From positions 3,391,001 to 3,455,000 of the forward strand of contig NZ_AP029019.1 in the NCBI RefSeq assembly GCF_037101375.1: a stretch of DNA of 64,000 bases, given 5' to 3'. The position numbers and the translations under genes are program-made. Shown in pieces: positions 40,974 to 50,854 of this stretch (the stretch's first letter is position 1; every line of letters starts with the position of its first letter). This stretch comes from Acidovorax sp. DW039. GTDB taxonomy: Bacteria; Pseudomonadota; Gammaproteobacteria; Burkholderiales; Burkholderiaceae_C. The notes beneath the pieces were generated by a model, which ran no database searches, was not told the origin of the DNA, and saw only the letters and a program-made list of their open reading frames with translations.

Positions 40974-43270
40974 TAGAAAGACGTTCCAATCTGGAATTGC
41001 AGTTTTTGGATTTTATCGCCAGCAAATTTACGCACTGGCTGAGCGAAAGCGAGACGCAGGGGGCCGAGAGGGGAAATCCAGCTCAGACCCAAGCCTGCCG
41101 AGGCACGCATCTCACTGAAGGTCACCTTCTGGTTTTCTCCGTACACGTTGCCCGCATCAATGAAGGTGAACATGCGCAATGTCCGGTCATTACCCGCACC
41201 CGGGAAAGGCGCGATCAACTCGGCATTCAGCGTCACCTTCTTCGGCCCCCCCAAGGAAGCGCCCGTCACATCACGAGGGCCTAGAGTACCCTGGTCAAAG
41301 CCGCGCACCGATCCCAACCCACCCGAGTAGAAGTTCTTGAACACAGGGAATGGGCGCCCATTCAACCCCTTGCCATAACCCAGTTCCCCATTGAAAGCCA
41401 AGGTAAAGCGCTTGTTGAGAGGGACGTATTGCTGGTACTGGTAGTTGCCACGCAGGTAGCGGGCATCACCTGCGACGGACCATTCCGAATTCAAACGCTG
41501 ATAGCGCCCAGAGTTAGGGGCCAAGGCACTGTCACGGTCGTCACGTGACCATCCAATCGTCAACGGAATGGAGTTGCTGGTGGCTCCGTACGTATTGGCA
41601 TAGGCCAGATACGTGGCAGGAATATTGGTGCCCGCCTTGATCTGGGTTTGCTCCAAGCCACCACCGAAGAAGACGGTGTCGGTTTCACTGAACGGCACAC
41701 CAAAGCGCATGGAGGCACCAGTGGTGACTAATTCGTAGTTGCCACCCTGATCCTGATAAGGCTTGTCAGTGCGGTAGTAAAGGTCCAGCGTGCGCGAGAT
41801 GCCTTCGGGAGTGAAGTAGGGGTTTGTAGTGCTGAACACCAGGGTACGACGGTATTTGCTGGTGTTGACATCAATGCCGAGGTAGTTACCCGAACCGAAG
41901 AAGTTCTCTTGCTTGATGCCGAAGGACAGCGCAACTTTTTCCGCACTGGAGAAGCCTGCCCCCATCTGCAGCGAACCCGTGGGCTTTTCCACCACGTTCA
42001 CAACCAGGTCCACCTGGTCAGGAGAACCTGGCACGTCCTGAGTCTCCACATTCACTTCGGTAAAGAAGCCCAGACGATCCACACGGTCGCGCGACAGACG
42101 GATACGCTCGCCGTCGTACCACGCGGCCTCGTACTGACGGAACTCGCGGCGAATCACTTCATCGCGTGTACGGTTGTTTCCGCTCACATTGATCTTGCGC
42201 ACGTAGGCGCGGCGGGAAGGCTCGGCCTGAAGAATCAAGGTGACGCGATTGTTTTCCCGATCGATCTCTGGAACCGCCTCGACACGCGAGAATGCGAAAC
42301 CAAAGCGCCCGAAGTATTCTGAAAACGCCTTCGTGGTCTCAGCCACTTGGTCCGCGTTGTAAGGCTCACCGGGGCGAATGGCGACCAGGGCCTTGAATTC
42401 ATCTTCACGCTCGAGGTAATTGCCCTCCAGCTTGACGCCCGACACGACAAATCGCTCACCTTCGGTGATGTTCACCGTGATCGAAATATCTTGCTTGTTG
42501 GGAGAAATCGCTACCTGTGTGGAGTCCACCCGGAACTCCAGGTAACCACGCTGGAGGTAGTAAGAACGCAGCGTTTCCAGATCTGCATTGAGCTTGCTGC
42601 GGGCATAACGGTCAGATTTGGTGTACCAGCTCAACCAGCCACCCGTGTCCTGGTCAAACAGGCCCTTGAGCGTGGATTCGCTGAAGGCCTTGTTGCCATT
42701 GATGCGAACCTCCTTGATGCGGGCTGGCTCACCTTCCACCACGGTGAAGGTCAGGTTCACGCGGTTGCGCTCGATGGGAGTCACGGTGGTGACCACTTCT
42801 GCGCCATAAAGACTCTTGTTGATGTACTGACGCTTGAGCTCTTGTTCTGCACGATCGGCCAAGGCCTTGTCGAAAGGTCGCCCCTCCGTCAGACCCACAT
42901 CGCGCATGGCCTTCTTCAGCACTTCCTTGTCGAACTCCTTGGTGCCTGCAAAGTCAACATCGGCAATCGTGGGCCGCTCTTCAACCACCACGACGAGCAC
43001 GTTGCCAGAGGCTTCCAGACGCACATCCTTGAACAGGCCCAGAGCAAAAAGCGCACGGATCGCGGCAGCGCCCTTGTCATCGTTGTAGTCGTCACCCACG
43101 CGCAAAGGCATGGATGCGAAGATGGTTCCGGGTTCCACGCGCTGCAGGCCTTCTACGCGGATATCCTGGACCTTGAAGGGCTCCAGCGCCCAGGCTGCAT
43201 TTGCAGCAAATGCCATGGCGGCAACGGCGGAGGCGGTACGCACACCGAAGCGGGTAATGTGTTTTTTCAT
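40973..43270 (-). CDS. bamA: Outer-membrane assembly factor BamA
   Basis: 765 residues. Signal peptide ending NAAWA, five POTRA domains (first EPFKVQDIRVEGLQRVEPGT), then a 16-strand barrel with the RGF-type loop motif VRGFDQGTLGPRD and a terminal Phe (QFQIGTSF). It folds and inserts outer-membrane beta-barrels. It sits between rseP and skp in the standard order. Confidence 0.98.
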   Translation of the reverse strand: MKKHITRFGVRTASAVAAMAFAANAAWALEPFKVQDIRVEGLQRVEPGTIFASMPLRVGDDYNDDKGAAAIRALFALGLFKDVRLEASGNVLVVVVEERPTIADVDFAGTKEFDKEVLKKAMRDVGLTEGRPFDKALADRAEQELKRQYINKSLYGAEVVTTVTPIERNRVNLTFTVVEGEPARIKEVRINGNKAFSESTLKGLFDQDTGGWLSWYTKSDRYARSKLNADLETLRSYYLQRGYLEFRVDSTQVAISPNKQDISITVNITEGERFVVSGVKLEGNYLEREDEFKALVAIRPGEPYNADQVAETTKAFSEYFGRFGFAFSRVEAVPEIDRENNRVTLILQAEPSRRAYVRKINVSGNNRTRDEVIRREFRQYEAAWYDGERIRLSRDRVDRLGFFTEVNVETQDVPGSPDQVDLVVNVVEKPTGSLQMGAGFSSAEKVALSFGIKQENFFGSGNYLGIDVNTSKYRRTLVFSTTNPYFTPEGISRTLDLYYRTDKPYQDQGGNYELVTTGASMRFGVPFSETDTVFFGGGLEQTQIKAGTNIPATYLAYANTYGATSNSIPLTIGWSRDDRDSALAPNSGRYQRLNSEWSVAGDARYLRGNYQYQQYVPLNKRFTLAFNGELGYGKGLNGRPFPVFKNFYSGGLGSVRGFDQGTLGPRDVTGASLGGPKKVTLNAELIAPFPGAGNDRTLRMFTFIDAGNVYGENQKVTFSEMRASAGLGLSWISPLGPLRLAFAQPVRKFAGDKIQKLQFQIGTSF

Positions 43271-43293
43271 GAATGAAACTGGAGCCGATATGG

Positions 43294-44676
43294 CTATGCA
43301 AATACGGCCAGAAGTTTGGCGAGGTATCGGGAGATATCGTTAAAAAGTGCGACAGACATCATCAAGGCCAGGACTGCTACCCCGCCACGCTGGAGGTACT
43401 CCATCCAGGTGTCGGAGACACCTTTGCCTGTGACTCCCTCCCAAAGATAATACATCAGGTGCCCACCATCCAAGACAGGCAGTGGCAGCAGGTTCAGAAC
43501 CCCCAAGCTCACGCTGATCAGAGCAAGGTAGGTCAGGTACTGGATCAATCCCATCTCTGCAGACCGACCTGCATAGTCAGCAATGGTCAAAGGCCCACTC
43601 AGATTTTTCAGCGAAGCTTCGCCAATCAGCATGCGCCCCATCATGCGCAGCGTGAGTGCAGACACATCCCAGGTACGCTCAAAACCCTTGGCAAGGCCTT
43701 CGAACGCACCGTACTGCACCTCCACCATTTCGGGCGCACCCCCTACGTAGGCATTGATGCGGCCCACCGCGCCAGACTCTTCCCGCACCACATCCGGGAT
43801 GACCTCCACAGAAATCATCTGCCCGCTGCGCTCAACGAGCCAGGTCTGCGCCACATCCTTGTCGTCCAGTACGGATTTGCGGATCAGCTCCCGCAATTGC
43901 AGACCGTCCACCACATCCGTCTGCCCCACCCTGTGGACCAGATCTCCGCGCTGCAGTCCAGATCGCTCTGCAGCACCACCCGGCATGACATCTCCCAAGA
44001 CCGGGCTGGTCCAGGGAGCCACGATTCCGATGCGACGAAACAGCTGTGCATCTGCATCACGCACCTGCAACGCAGAAAGATCCAGCGTCACATCACGGAC
44101 CGAAGAGCCTGGCTTGGACTCCACCTCCAGATGCACGCGCATGCCATCCAGCGCGGCCTGGGTCAACAGCCAGCGCAACTCTTCAAAGGAACGGACTGGC
44201 GTCAACTCGTCATCATCCAGAGCCGCCCGCCGAACCAGTTCGCCCCCCTTCAGACCTGCAGCCTGGGCGACGGAGCCTGCCACCGGGCTGGATAACACAG
44301 CCTTGGGCTCCTCCACTCCGCTCCAATTCACAGTGGCATAGAGCACCACCGCCAAAAGCAGATTGGCGACAGGCCCCGCCGCGACAATTGCAGCGCGTGA
44401 ACGCAGGGGCTGGGTATTGAACGCGAGATGGCGCTCATGCGGCTCTACTGGAGCTTCACGCTCGTCGAGCATGCGCACATACCCCCCCAAAGGCAGCAGC
44501 CCGATCACGAATTCGGTCCCCGATTTGGGAGAGCGCCAGGAAAAAATCGGTTTACCAAAGCCAACCGAGAACCTCAGCACCTTCACGCCACAGGCTACGG
44601 CCACGCGGTAGTGCCCGTATTCATGCACGGCAACAAGCAGTCCCAGGGCAACAAAAAATGCAACGACCGTTAGCAT
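43294..44676 (-). CDS. rseP: Site-2 zinc metalloprotease RseP
   Basis: 460 residues. Membrane segment 1 contains the active site VAVHEYGHYRV (HEYGH at 18-22). Two PDZ domains lie in the periplasm (VAGSVAQAAGLKGGELV and VMPGGAAERSGLQRGDLV). The third catalytic residue is in VLDGGHLMYYLWE near the C-terminus. It cleaves anti-sigma-E factors and remnant signal peptides. Between dxr and bamA. Confidence 0.97.
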   Translation of the reverse strand: MLTVVAFFVALGLLVAVHEYGHYRVAVACGVKVLRFSVGFGKPIFSWRSPKSGTEFVIGLLPLGGYVRMLDEREAPVEPHERHLAFNTQPLRSRAAIVAAGPVANLLLAVVLYATVNWSGVEEPKAVLSSPVAGSVAQAAGLKGGELVRRAALDDDELTPVRSFEELRWLLTQAALDGMRVHLEVESKPGSSVRDVTLDLSALQVRDADAQLFRRIGIVAPWTSPVLGDVMPGGAAERSGLQRGDLVHRVGQTDVVDGLQLRELIRKSVLDDKDVAQTWLVERSGQMISVEVIPDVVREESGAVGRINAYVGGAPEMVEVQYGAFEGLAKGFERTWDVSALTLRMMGRMLIGEASLKNLSGPLTIADYAGRSAEMGLIQYLTYLALISVSLGVLNLLPLPVLDGGHLMYYLWEGVTGKGVSDTWMEYLQRGGVAVLALMMSVALFNDISRYLAKLLAVFA

Positions 44677-44700
44677 GCAAGGCTCCGTTAAAGCAGGCGC

Positions 44701-45879
44701 TCAGGCTGCCAGAGTGGCTGCCACATTGGCAGCGGCTTGACGAGCCTGCGCATCCAGGTCCAGCAAAGACTCCAGAGAGTCCGGCTTGGAGCTAGGCACA
44801 GCCTCCAAAGTTGCAAGGTTGACTGCATGAATTTGGTCAAAACGCAGCCGCCTGGACAAAAACGCGTCCACGGCAACTTCGTTCGCTGCGTTCAAAACCG
44901 CTGTGGTGCCTTCTGCGGCATTCAATGCATGCCAGGACAGATGCAACCCGGGAAAGCGACGCGCATCAGCATCTTCAAACGTCAGTGCGGCCAGCGCGCC
45001 AAAGTCAAGGCGACTGGCACCGCTTTCGATCCGCTCGGGCCACGCCAGGCCGCAGGCGATGGGCACCCGCATGTCGGGTGTACCCAATTGGGCCAGGATG
45101 GATGCGTCCTTGAACTGCACCATCGAATGAATGATCTGCTGGGGATGAATCACCACTTTGATCTGCTCGGGTGCCAGATCAAACAGCCAGCGCGCCTCGA
45201 TCACTTCCAGCGCCTTGTTCATCATGGTGGCTGAATCCACCGAGATCTTGCGCCCCATCGAAAAGTTGGGGTGGGCACAGGCTTGCTCGGGCGTGATGGC
45301 TGAAAGCGTTTCAGGAGACCGCTGCCTGAAGGGCCCGCCCGAAGCTGTCAGGAGAATGCTGTCCACCCTTTGCGCCCAGGTGGCAGGATCCTCAGGCAGA
45401 CATTGAAAGATGGCGGAATGCTCGCTATCGATGGGCAACAGGGTGGCGCCACCCTCGCGCACCGCGCGCATGAACATAGCCCCCCCCACCACCAAGGCCT
45501 CTTTGTTGGCCAGCAGGAGACGCTTGCCCGCCCGAGCAGCTGCAAGACAAGGAGACAACCCCGCGGCCCCGACAATCGCTGCCATGACAGCATCCACATC
45601 TTGGTGAGATGCTATCAATTCAAGAGCATCCTGCGCTTGAATGACGGACGTTGGAATCTGATTTGCTTTCAGACGATCAGCCAGCTCCTGAGCGTGCTGG
45701 GCACTGGCCATCACAGCGAAACGGGGCCTGAACCGTGCGCATTGCTCCAGGATCAGATCGACCTGCGTGGCTGCACTGAGGGCAAAGACCTCGTAACGTT
45801 CTGGATGCCTTGAAATCACGTCCAGAGTGCTTTTGCCAATGGATCCGGTGGATCCCAATACAGTGATTCTTTGCTTCAT
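44701..45879 (-). CDS. dxr: 1-deoxy-D-xylulose-5-phosphate reductoisomerase
   Basis: 392 residues. NADPH loop VLGSTGSIGKSTLDVI at the N-terminus; LLANKEALVVGG; the metal site in LPIDSEHSAIFQC; LTASGGPFRQ and MGRKISVDSATMMNKALE. It makes MEP in isoprenoid synthesis, upstream of the UppS product. The start at 45879 overlaps the cdsA stop (ATGA); the ORF's earlier ATG adds 4 residues. Residues about 77-89 (VIQAQDALELIA) coincide with repeat copy C. Confidence 0.97.
   Translation of the reverse strand: MKQRITVLGSTGSIGKSTLDVISRHPERYEVFALSAATQVDLILEQCARFRPRFAVMASAQHAQELADRLKANQIPTSVIQAQDALELIASHQDVDAVMAAIVGAAGLSPCLAAARAGKRLLLANKEALVVGGAMFMRAVREGGATLLPIDSEHSAIFQCLPEDPATWAQRVDSILLTASGGPFRQRSPETLSAITPEQACAHPNFSMGRKISVDSATMMNKALEVIEARWLFDLAPEQIKVVIHPQQIIHSMVQFKDASILAQLGTPDMRVPIACGLAWPERIESGASRLDFGALAALTFEDADARRFPGLHLSWHALNAAEGTTAVLNAANEVAVDAFLSRRLRFDQIHAVNLATLEAVPSSKPDSLESLLDLDAQARQAAANVAATLAA
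45612..45650 (+). repeat. Dispersed palindromic coding repeat, copy C (inside dxr)
   Basis: CTATCAATTCAAGAGCAT, then CCTGCGCTTGAATGACGG: a diverged copy whose right palindrome arm is eroded. Antisense to dxr, which reads QAQDALELIA across it. Confidence 0.6.
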
Positions 45880-46730
45880 ACGGAAACCCAACGGGTAAGC
45901 ATCATCGCCAGAGGCAAGGTGGGCAACAAGGCATCCACTCGGTCGAGCACACCACCATGCCCCGGCAACAACCCGCTGCTGTCCTTGACTCCAGCGCTTC
46001 GCTTGATCAACGACTCCACCAGATCGCCAGCAACGCTCATGGCCACCATGAACAGCACAGCAATGATGAGGAACCAGAACCCGGCAGCGGATAGCCGGGA
46101 ATAGAAACTGAGCACGTCAGCCTGCCAGTAGCGGTCGGCCATTACCCACGCTACTGCAAGGCACAGCACGCCCAACAAACCACCCCACACGCCCTCCCAG
46201 CTTTTGCCTGGGCTGATAGCAGGGGCCAGCTTGCTGCGCGTGAACCGAAGCCCAAAAGCACGCCCCGAGAAGTAGGCGCCTATATCCGCCACCCAGACCA
46301 GGGTGAGCACCGAGAGCAGGAAGTTAATCCCCAGACTGCGCGCCTGAACCACAGCCAGCCAGGCCAGCCAAAGTGCCAGCACACCCAGCACGATGCGCAC
46401 TGCAGCAGGCACTGCGGGCCAGCCAGGCACCCCTGCCCGCAGCAACAACACAGTGCAGACAACCCACAGCACGCCACCAGCAGCCCAAAGGCCAGTCAAC
46501 GGCAGATCAATCCAGCCAGCCCACCACGTGGCGCCACACAGCACACTGCAAACCGCCGCCAGCCCGGCGGAAGCCAAGCCGTTGCAACCATTCAACCGCC
46601 CCCACTCCCAGGCGGCAGCGGCCATGAACACCAACATCAGCAGGGCAAACGGTGCAATGTGAGGATAGAAAAGAGCTGGCAGCAAAACGGCCAGCACGGC
46701 CAGGGCGGTGATGACGCGCTGCAAAAGCAT
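45876..46730 (-). CDS. cdsA: Phosphatidate cytidylyltransferase
   Basis: 284 residues with about eight membrane segments. The CDP-alcohol signature is seen as SAGVKDSSGLLPGHGGVLDRVDALLP near the C-terminus. It makes CDP-diacylglycerol, precursor of all phospholipids. It begins 10 bases after uppS and its stop overlaps the dxr start. Confidence 0.96.
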   Translation of the reverse strand: MLLQRVITALAVLAVLLPALFYPHIAPFALLMLVFMAAAAWEWGRLNGCNGLASAGLAAVCSVLCGATWWAGWIDLPLTGLWAAGGVLWVVCTVLLLRAGVPGWPAVPAAVRIVLGVLALWLAWLAVVQARSLGINFLLSVLTLVWVADIGAYFSGRAFGLRFTRSKLAPAISPGKSWEGVWGGLLGVLCLAVAWVMADRYWQADVLSFYSRLSAAGFWFLIIAVLFMVAMSVAGDLVESLIKRSAGVKDSSGLLPGHGGVLDRVDALLPTLPLAMMLTRWVSV

Positions 46731-46740
46731 GGAAGCCCTT

Positions 46741-47484
46741 TCAGCCCGGCATCGACTGGGAATGCACGGGCGCTATTTGTTCAGAGGTTTTGCCGAAACG
46801 GCGTTCACGCGAGCGGTAGGCCTGAAGGGCTTCATCCAGTGCCGCCTCGTCAAAGTCAGGCCAGAGGCACTCGCTGAAAAACAGCTCGGAGTATGCAGCC
46901 TGCCACAACAGGAAGTTGCTGATGCGCATTTCCCCTCCGGTCCGAATGATGAGATCGGGGTCGGGAACATGCGACATACCCATGGCGGCATGCAGACTGG
47001 CCTCGGTGATAGCTTCGCCACGCGAGGCAAGCTGGGCTGCAGCGTGGGCAATGTCCCAGCGGCCACCGTAGTTGAAGCAGACGTTGAGAATCAGACGGGT
47101 GTTGTGGGCAGTCACAGCCTCTGCAGCATCCAACCCTTCACGCACCTTGGATGAGAGCCCTTCGCGGCTACCCACAAAGTGCAAACGAACACCGTCCTTT
47201 TTAAGTTGCGGCACTTCTCGCCCCAAAGCCAAGGCCAGGAGCTCCATCAGCCCCGAGACCTCATCTGCGGGGCGATTCCAGTTTTCGGACGAAAAGGCAA
47301 AAACGGTGAGGACGCCGATGCCACGCTCGACACAGGCACGCACGCAGCGCTTTAACGAATCTACGCCTTGCTTGTGCCCAGCTAGACGGGGTATGAACCT
47401 CCGCTTGGCCCAGCGCCCGTTGCCATCCATAACGATGGCGATGTGGTGAGGCACCACCGGTGAATCAGACATCCGACGAACCAT
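46741..47484 (-). CDS. uppS: Undecaprenyl diphosphate synthase
   Basis: 247 residues of cis-prenyltransferase fold. N-terminus HHIAIVMDGNGRWAKRRFIP with the catalytic Asp in MDGNGRWA; GHKQGVDSLKRCVRAC; AFSSENWNRPADEVSGLM; and PDLIIRTGGEMRISNFLLWQ near the C-terminus. It makes the C55 carrier for peptidoglycan and O-antigen. The start could also be Met5 at 47472. Confidence 0.97.
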   Translation of the reverse strand: MVRRMSDSPVVPHHIAIVMDGNGRWAKRRFIPRLAGHKQGVDSLKRCVRACVERGIGVLTVFAFSSENWNRPADEVSGLMELLALALGREVPQLKKDGVRLHFVGSREGLSSKVREGLDAAEAVTAHNTRLILNVCFNYGGRWDIAHAAAQLASRGEAITEASLHAAMGMSHVPDPDLIIRTGGEMRISNFLLWQAAYSELFFSECLWPDFDEAALDEALQAYRSRERRFGKTSEQIAPVHSQSMPG

Positions 47485-47504
47485 GGACTCCGTGAATCGG
47501 AGTC

Positions 47505-48065
47505 TCAGACCGCCATGATTTCTTGTTCTTTGGCTGCCACCAGCGCATCGATTTCGGCGATGTGCTTGTCGGTGAACTTCTGCACGTCGTTTTCGGCGCG
47601 CTTTTGCTCATCTTCGGATGCGAGCTTGTCCTTGACGAGCTTCTTGAGGGATTCGTTGGCATCGCGACGCAGGTTGCGCACTGCCACTTTGGCTCCCTCG
47701 CCCTCGTTGCGGGCGAGCTTGGTCATTTCCTTGCGGCGCTCCTCGCTCATGGGCGGCATGGGCACACGAATCAACTCACCCATGGAAGCGGGGTTCAGAC
47801 CCAGGTCGCTTTCGCGGATGGCCTTTTCAATCTTGGCCCCCATACCCTTTTCCCAGGGTTGCACGCTGATGGTGCGGGCGTCCAGCAGGGCCACATTGGC
47901 TACCTGGCTCAGAGGCACCATGGAGCCGTAGTACTCCACCTGGATGCTGTCCAACAGCGCGGGATTAGCGCGGCCGGTACGGATCTTCTGAAGATTGTTC
48001 TTGAATGCCGCGATGGACTGGTCCATCTTGGTTTCGGCAGTTTTCTTGATATCGGCGATTGTCAT
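47505..48065 (-). CDS. frr: Ribosome recycling factor
   Basis: 186 residues. Helical arm with [27 protein letters not shown] and conserved [17 protein letters not shown]; the small beta domain contains [14 protein letters not shown]. It splits post-termination ribosomes with EF-G. The ATG at 48065 has GAGGAGAA before it; a 12-codon extension is rejected. Confidence 0.98.
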   Translation of the reverse strand: MTIADIKKTAETKMDQSIAAFKNNLQKIRTGRANPALLDSIQVEYYGSMVPLSQVANVALLDARTISVQPWEKGMGAKIEKAIRESDLGLNPASMGELIRVPMPPMSEERRKEMTKLARNEGEGAKVAVRNLRRDANESLKKLVKDKLASEDEQKRAENDVQKFTDKHIAEIDALVAAKEQEIMAV

Positions 48066-48104
48066 GTTTTCTCCTCGGAACCAGCCTGCAGCACCATGCA
48101 CCCG

Positions 48105-48827
48105 TCAGGCGTACACCAATGTTCCTTCGTCCTCGCCCATCACCACACGCTTGAGAGCCCCATGCTTGATGATGGAGAAAACGCGCACAGGCAATTTTTG
48201 ATCACGACACAAGGCGAACGCAGTCGCATCCATGATGCCCAGATTGCGTGACATCGCCTCGTCAAAATTGAGTTTGGTATAGCGGGTTGCCGATGGGTCC
48301 TTGTGCGGATCTGCCGTGTAGACACCGTCCACCTTGGTCGCCTTCAAGACCACCTCCGCACCAATCTCGGCGCCACGCAGCGCAGCCGCAGTATCGGTAG
48401 TGAAAAAGGGGTTGCCGGTCCCGGCAGCAAACACCACGACCTTGCCCTCTTCGAGATACTGCAACGCCTTCGGCCGAACGTAAGGCTCTACCACCTGCTC
48501 AATGGCAATGGCGGACATCACGCGGGCCGTAAGTCCCTGCTTGTCCATGGCGTCAGCCAAGGCCAGGGCATTCATGACCGTGGCCAGCATCCCCATGTAG
48601 TCGGCAGTGGCCCGGTCCATACCGACCGAACCACCCGCCACGCCACGGAAAATATTCCCCCCCCCGATCACCACAGCCACCTGGACACCCAGGCGCGTGA
48701 CTTCAGCAATCTCCTCCACCATGCGCACGATGGTGGCACGGTTGATACCAAAGGAGTCATCCCCCATCAGCGCCTCACCAGACAACTTGAGCAGAATGCG
48801 CTTGTGGGCCGGTGCGACAGTGGTCAT
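48105..48827 (-). CDS. pyrH: UMP kinase
   Basis: 240 residues of the amino-acid-kinase fold. [20 protein letters not shown] with the phosphate-binding Lys; [44 protein letters not shown]. Phosphorylates UMP to UDP, activated by GTP and inhibited by UTP. An upstream TTG would add 5 residues, but the GGAGAAA ribosome site fits the ATG at 48827. Confidence 0.98.
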   Translation of the reverse strand: MTTVAPAHKRILLKLSGEALMGDDSFGINRATIVRMVEEIAEVTRLGVQVAVVIGGGNIFRGVAGGSVGMDRATADYMGMLATVMNALALADAMDKQGLTARVMSAIAIEQVVEPYVRPKALQYLEEGKVVVFAAGTGNPFFTTDTAAALRGAEIGAEVVLKATKVDGVYTADPHKDPSATRYTKLNFDEAMSRNLGIMDATAFALCRDQKLPVRVFSIIKHGALKRVVMGEDEGTLVYA

Positions 48828-48883
48828 GGGCAATTTCTCCAATGGATTGCTGTGAAAGGAAGAGGAATAGGTTGGATCAATGA

Positions 48884-49810
48884 TCAGGCTGCGGCCTTGG
48901 CTGCGGCCACCTGGGCAGCAACTTCAGCAGCAAAGTCATCGACCTTCTTTTCGATGCCTTCGCCCACCACGTACAGAGTGAAACCCTTGATGGTGGTGTT
49001 GGCAGCCTTGAGCATCTGTGCCACGGTTTGCTTGCCGTCTGCAGCCTTCACGAAGACCTGGTCAGCCAGGGAGACTTCCTTCAGATACTTCTGCACAGCG
49101 CCTTCGATACGCTTGGCCGTGATTTCGGCGCTTTGTGCGGGCTTGCCAGCAGCCACGAGTTCCTTGTTGGCTTCGTCAGCCTTGCCTTCGGCAACCGAGC
49201 GTTCCTTGGCGATCAGGTCGGCAGGTACGTCGGCGCTGGTCAGGGCCACGGGCTTCATGGCGGCCACGTGCATGGCAACGTCCTTGGCGGCGGCGGCGTC
49301 ACCTTCAAACTCAACCACCACGCCAATGCGCGAACCGTGCAGGTAAGCAGCCAGGTTGGTACCGCTGAATTGCTTGAAGCGGCGGAAAGACATGTTTTCG
49401 CCGATCTTGCCGATCAGGCCCTTGCGCACATCTTCCAAGGTGGGGCCGAAACCGTCTTGCTCGTAGGGCAATGCACCCAGAGCTTCCACGGAGGCAGGGT
49501 TGTGCAGTGCCACCAGCTTGGCAGCTGCGTTGGCCATGGCGATGAAGCTGTCGTTCTTGGAAACGAAATCGGTTTCGCTGTTGACTTCAACCAGAGCACC
49601 GGTCGTGCCGTCGATGTAGCTGGCGACCACGCCTTCAGCAGTCACGCGCGAGGCAGCCTTGCCCGCCTTGGTGCCCAGCTTGACGCGCAGCAGCTCTTCA
49701 GCTTTCGCCAGATCGCCATCAGCCTCGGTCAGAGCCTTCTTGCATTCCATCATGGGGGCGTCGGTCTTGCCACGCAGTTCAGCAACCATGCTTGCGGTAA
49801 TTGCAGCCAT
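48884..49810 (-). CDS. tsf: Elongation factor Ts
   Basis: 308 residues. N-terminal UBA-like part [21 protein letters not shown], then [18 protein letters not shown]; the TDFV motif in [14 protein letters not shown]-terminus conserved. It exchanges GDP for GTP on EF-Tu. An intrinsic terminator lies between rpsB and tsf. Confidence 0.98.
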   Translation of the reverse strand: MAAITASMVAELRGKTDAPMMECKKALTEADGDLAKAEELLRVKLGTKAGKAASRVTAEGVVASYIDGTTGALVEVNSETDFVSKNDSFIAMANAAAKLVALHNPASVEALGALPYEQDGFGPTLEDVRKGLIGKIGENMSFRRFKQFSGTNLAAYLHGSRIGVVVEFEGDAAAAKDVAMHVAAMKPVALTSADVPADLIAKERSVAEGKADEANKELVAAGKPAQSAEITAKRIEGAVQKYLKEVSLADQVFVKAADGKQTVAQMLKAANTTIKGFTLYVVGEGIEKKVDDFAAEVAAQVAAAKAAA

Positions 49811-49855
49811 CTGAGTTCCTTCCGTATTCAGTTCAAACTATTCAAGATTCGGGCT

Positions 49856-49883
49856 AAAAAAAAGGGGGCTAACCAGGAGCCCC
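49856..49883 (-). terminator. Intrinsic terminator between rpsB and tsf
   Basis: Minus strand GGGGCT (49883-49878) pairs with AGCCCC (49870-49865), followed by C and eight T (49863-49856). A second perfect hairpin, CGCGACC/GGTCGCG, lies just upstream at 49893-49908. Confidence 0.8.
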
Positions 49884-49919
49884 GCTTTCGTTCGCGACCA
49901 AGGTCGCGCAGCCGGGTGC

Positions 49920-50672
49920 TCAAGCAGCCGACTCTTGCACTTCCACGAATTCGTCCGTGCTTTCCGAAGCAGCAGCCTTGACCACTTCGTTCACTGCATT
50001 GGCGCGGCCTTCGATGATCGCATCGGCGATACCACGGGCGTACAGAGTGACAGCCTTGGCGGAGTCATCGTTACCGGGGATCACGTAGTCGATGCCTTCT
50101 GGGGAGTGGTTGGTATCGACCACGCCGATCAGAGGAATGCCCAGCTTCTTGGCTTCAGCCACGGCGATCTTGTGGAAGCCCACGTCGATGATGAAGATGG
50201 CGTCTGGCAGAGCAGCCATGTCCTGAATGCCGCCGATGTCTTTTTCCAGCTTGGCGATTTCGCGGCTGAAAGTCAGCTGCTCTTTCTTGCTCAGGTTGTC
50301 CAGGCCGCTTTCCATCTGGGCCTTCATGTCCTTCAGGCGCTTGATGGAAGTCTTCACCGTCTTGAAGTTGGTGAGCATGCCGCCCAGCCAGCGCTGATCC
50401 ACGAAAGGCACGCCAGCGCGCTGCGCTTCAGTGGCCAGGATTTCGCGGGCTTGACGCTTGGTGCCGACCATCAGGATGGTGCCGCGGTTAGCAGCCAGTT
50501 GCTTGGCGAACTTTTGGGCTTCCTGGAACAGTGGCAGCGACTTTTCCAGGTTGATGATGTGAATCTTGTTGCGATGGCCGAAGATGTACGGGGCCATCTT
50601 GGGGTTCCAGAAGCGGGTTTGGTGGCCGAAGTGGACACCGGCTTCCAGCATTTCGCGCATGGTAACGGACAT
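49920..50672 (-). CDS. rpsB: 30S ribosomal protein S2
   Basis: 250 residues. [69 protein letters not shown] and [20 protein letters not shown] are S2 hallmarks. The start at 50672 has TGGAG upstream; a 53-codon extension is rejected. It heads the long envelope/translation run. Confidence 0.98.
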   Translation of the reverse strand: MSVTMREMLEAGVHFGHQTRFWNPKMAPYIFGHRNKIHIINLEKSLPLFQEAQKFAKQLAANRGTILMVGTKRQAREILATEAQRAGVPFVDQRWLGGMLTNFKTVKTSIKRLKDMKAQMESGLDNLSKKEQLTFSREIAKLEKDIGGIQDMAALPDAIFIIDVGFHKIAVAEAKKLGIPLIGVVDTNHSPEGIDYVIPGNDDSAKAVTLYARGIADAIIEGRANAVNEVVKAAASESTDEFVEVQESAA

Positions 50673-50854
50673 ACAAATACTCCAAAGGTTGGGTCTAAAA
50701 TCCAGCTCCATTACTTGCAGCTTCGACACGAAGCGCAACACCTTGACGGGGCTGGTTTGCGATTGGCTTTGCCGCAACCGCCGCGTGAATACTCGGGTTA
50801 CCCCCAGCCTTCTCGCCACAGCGCACAGCAAAACCCAAAGATTCTAGCATACCC

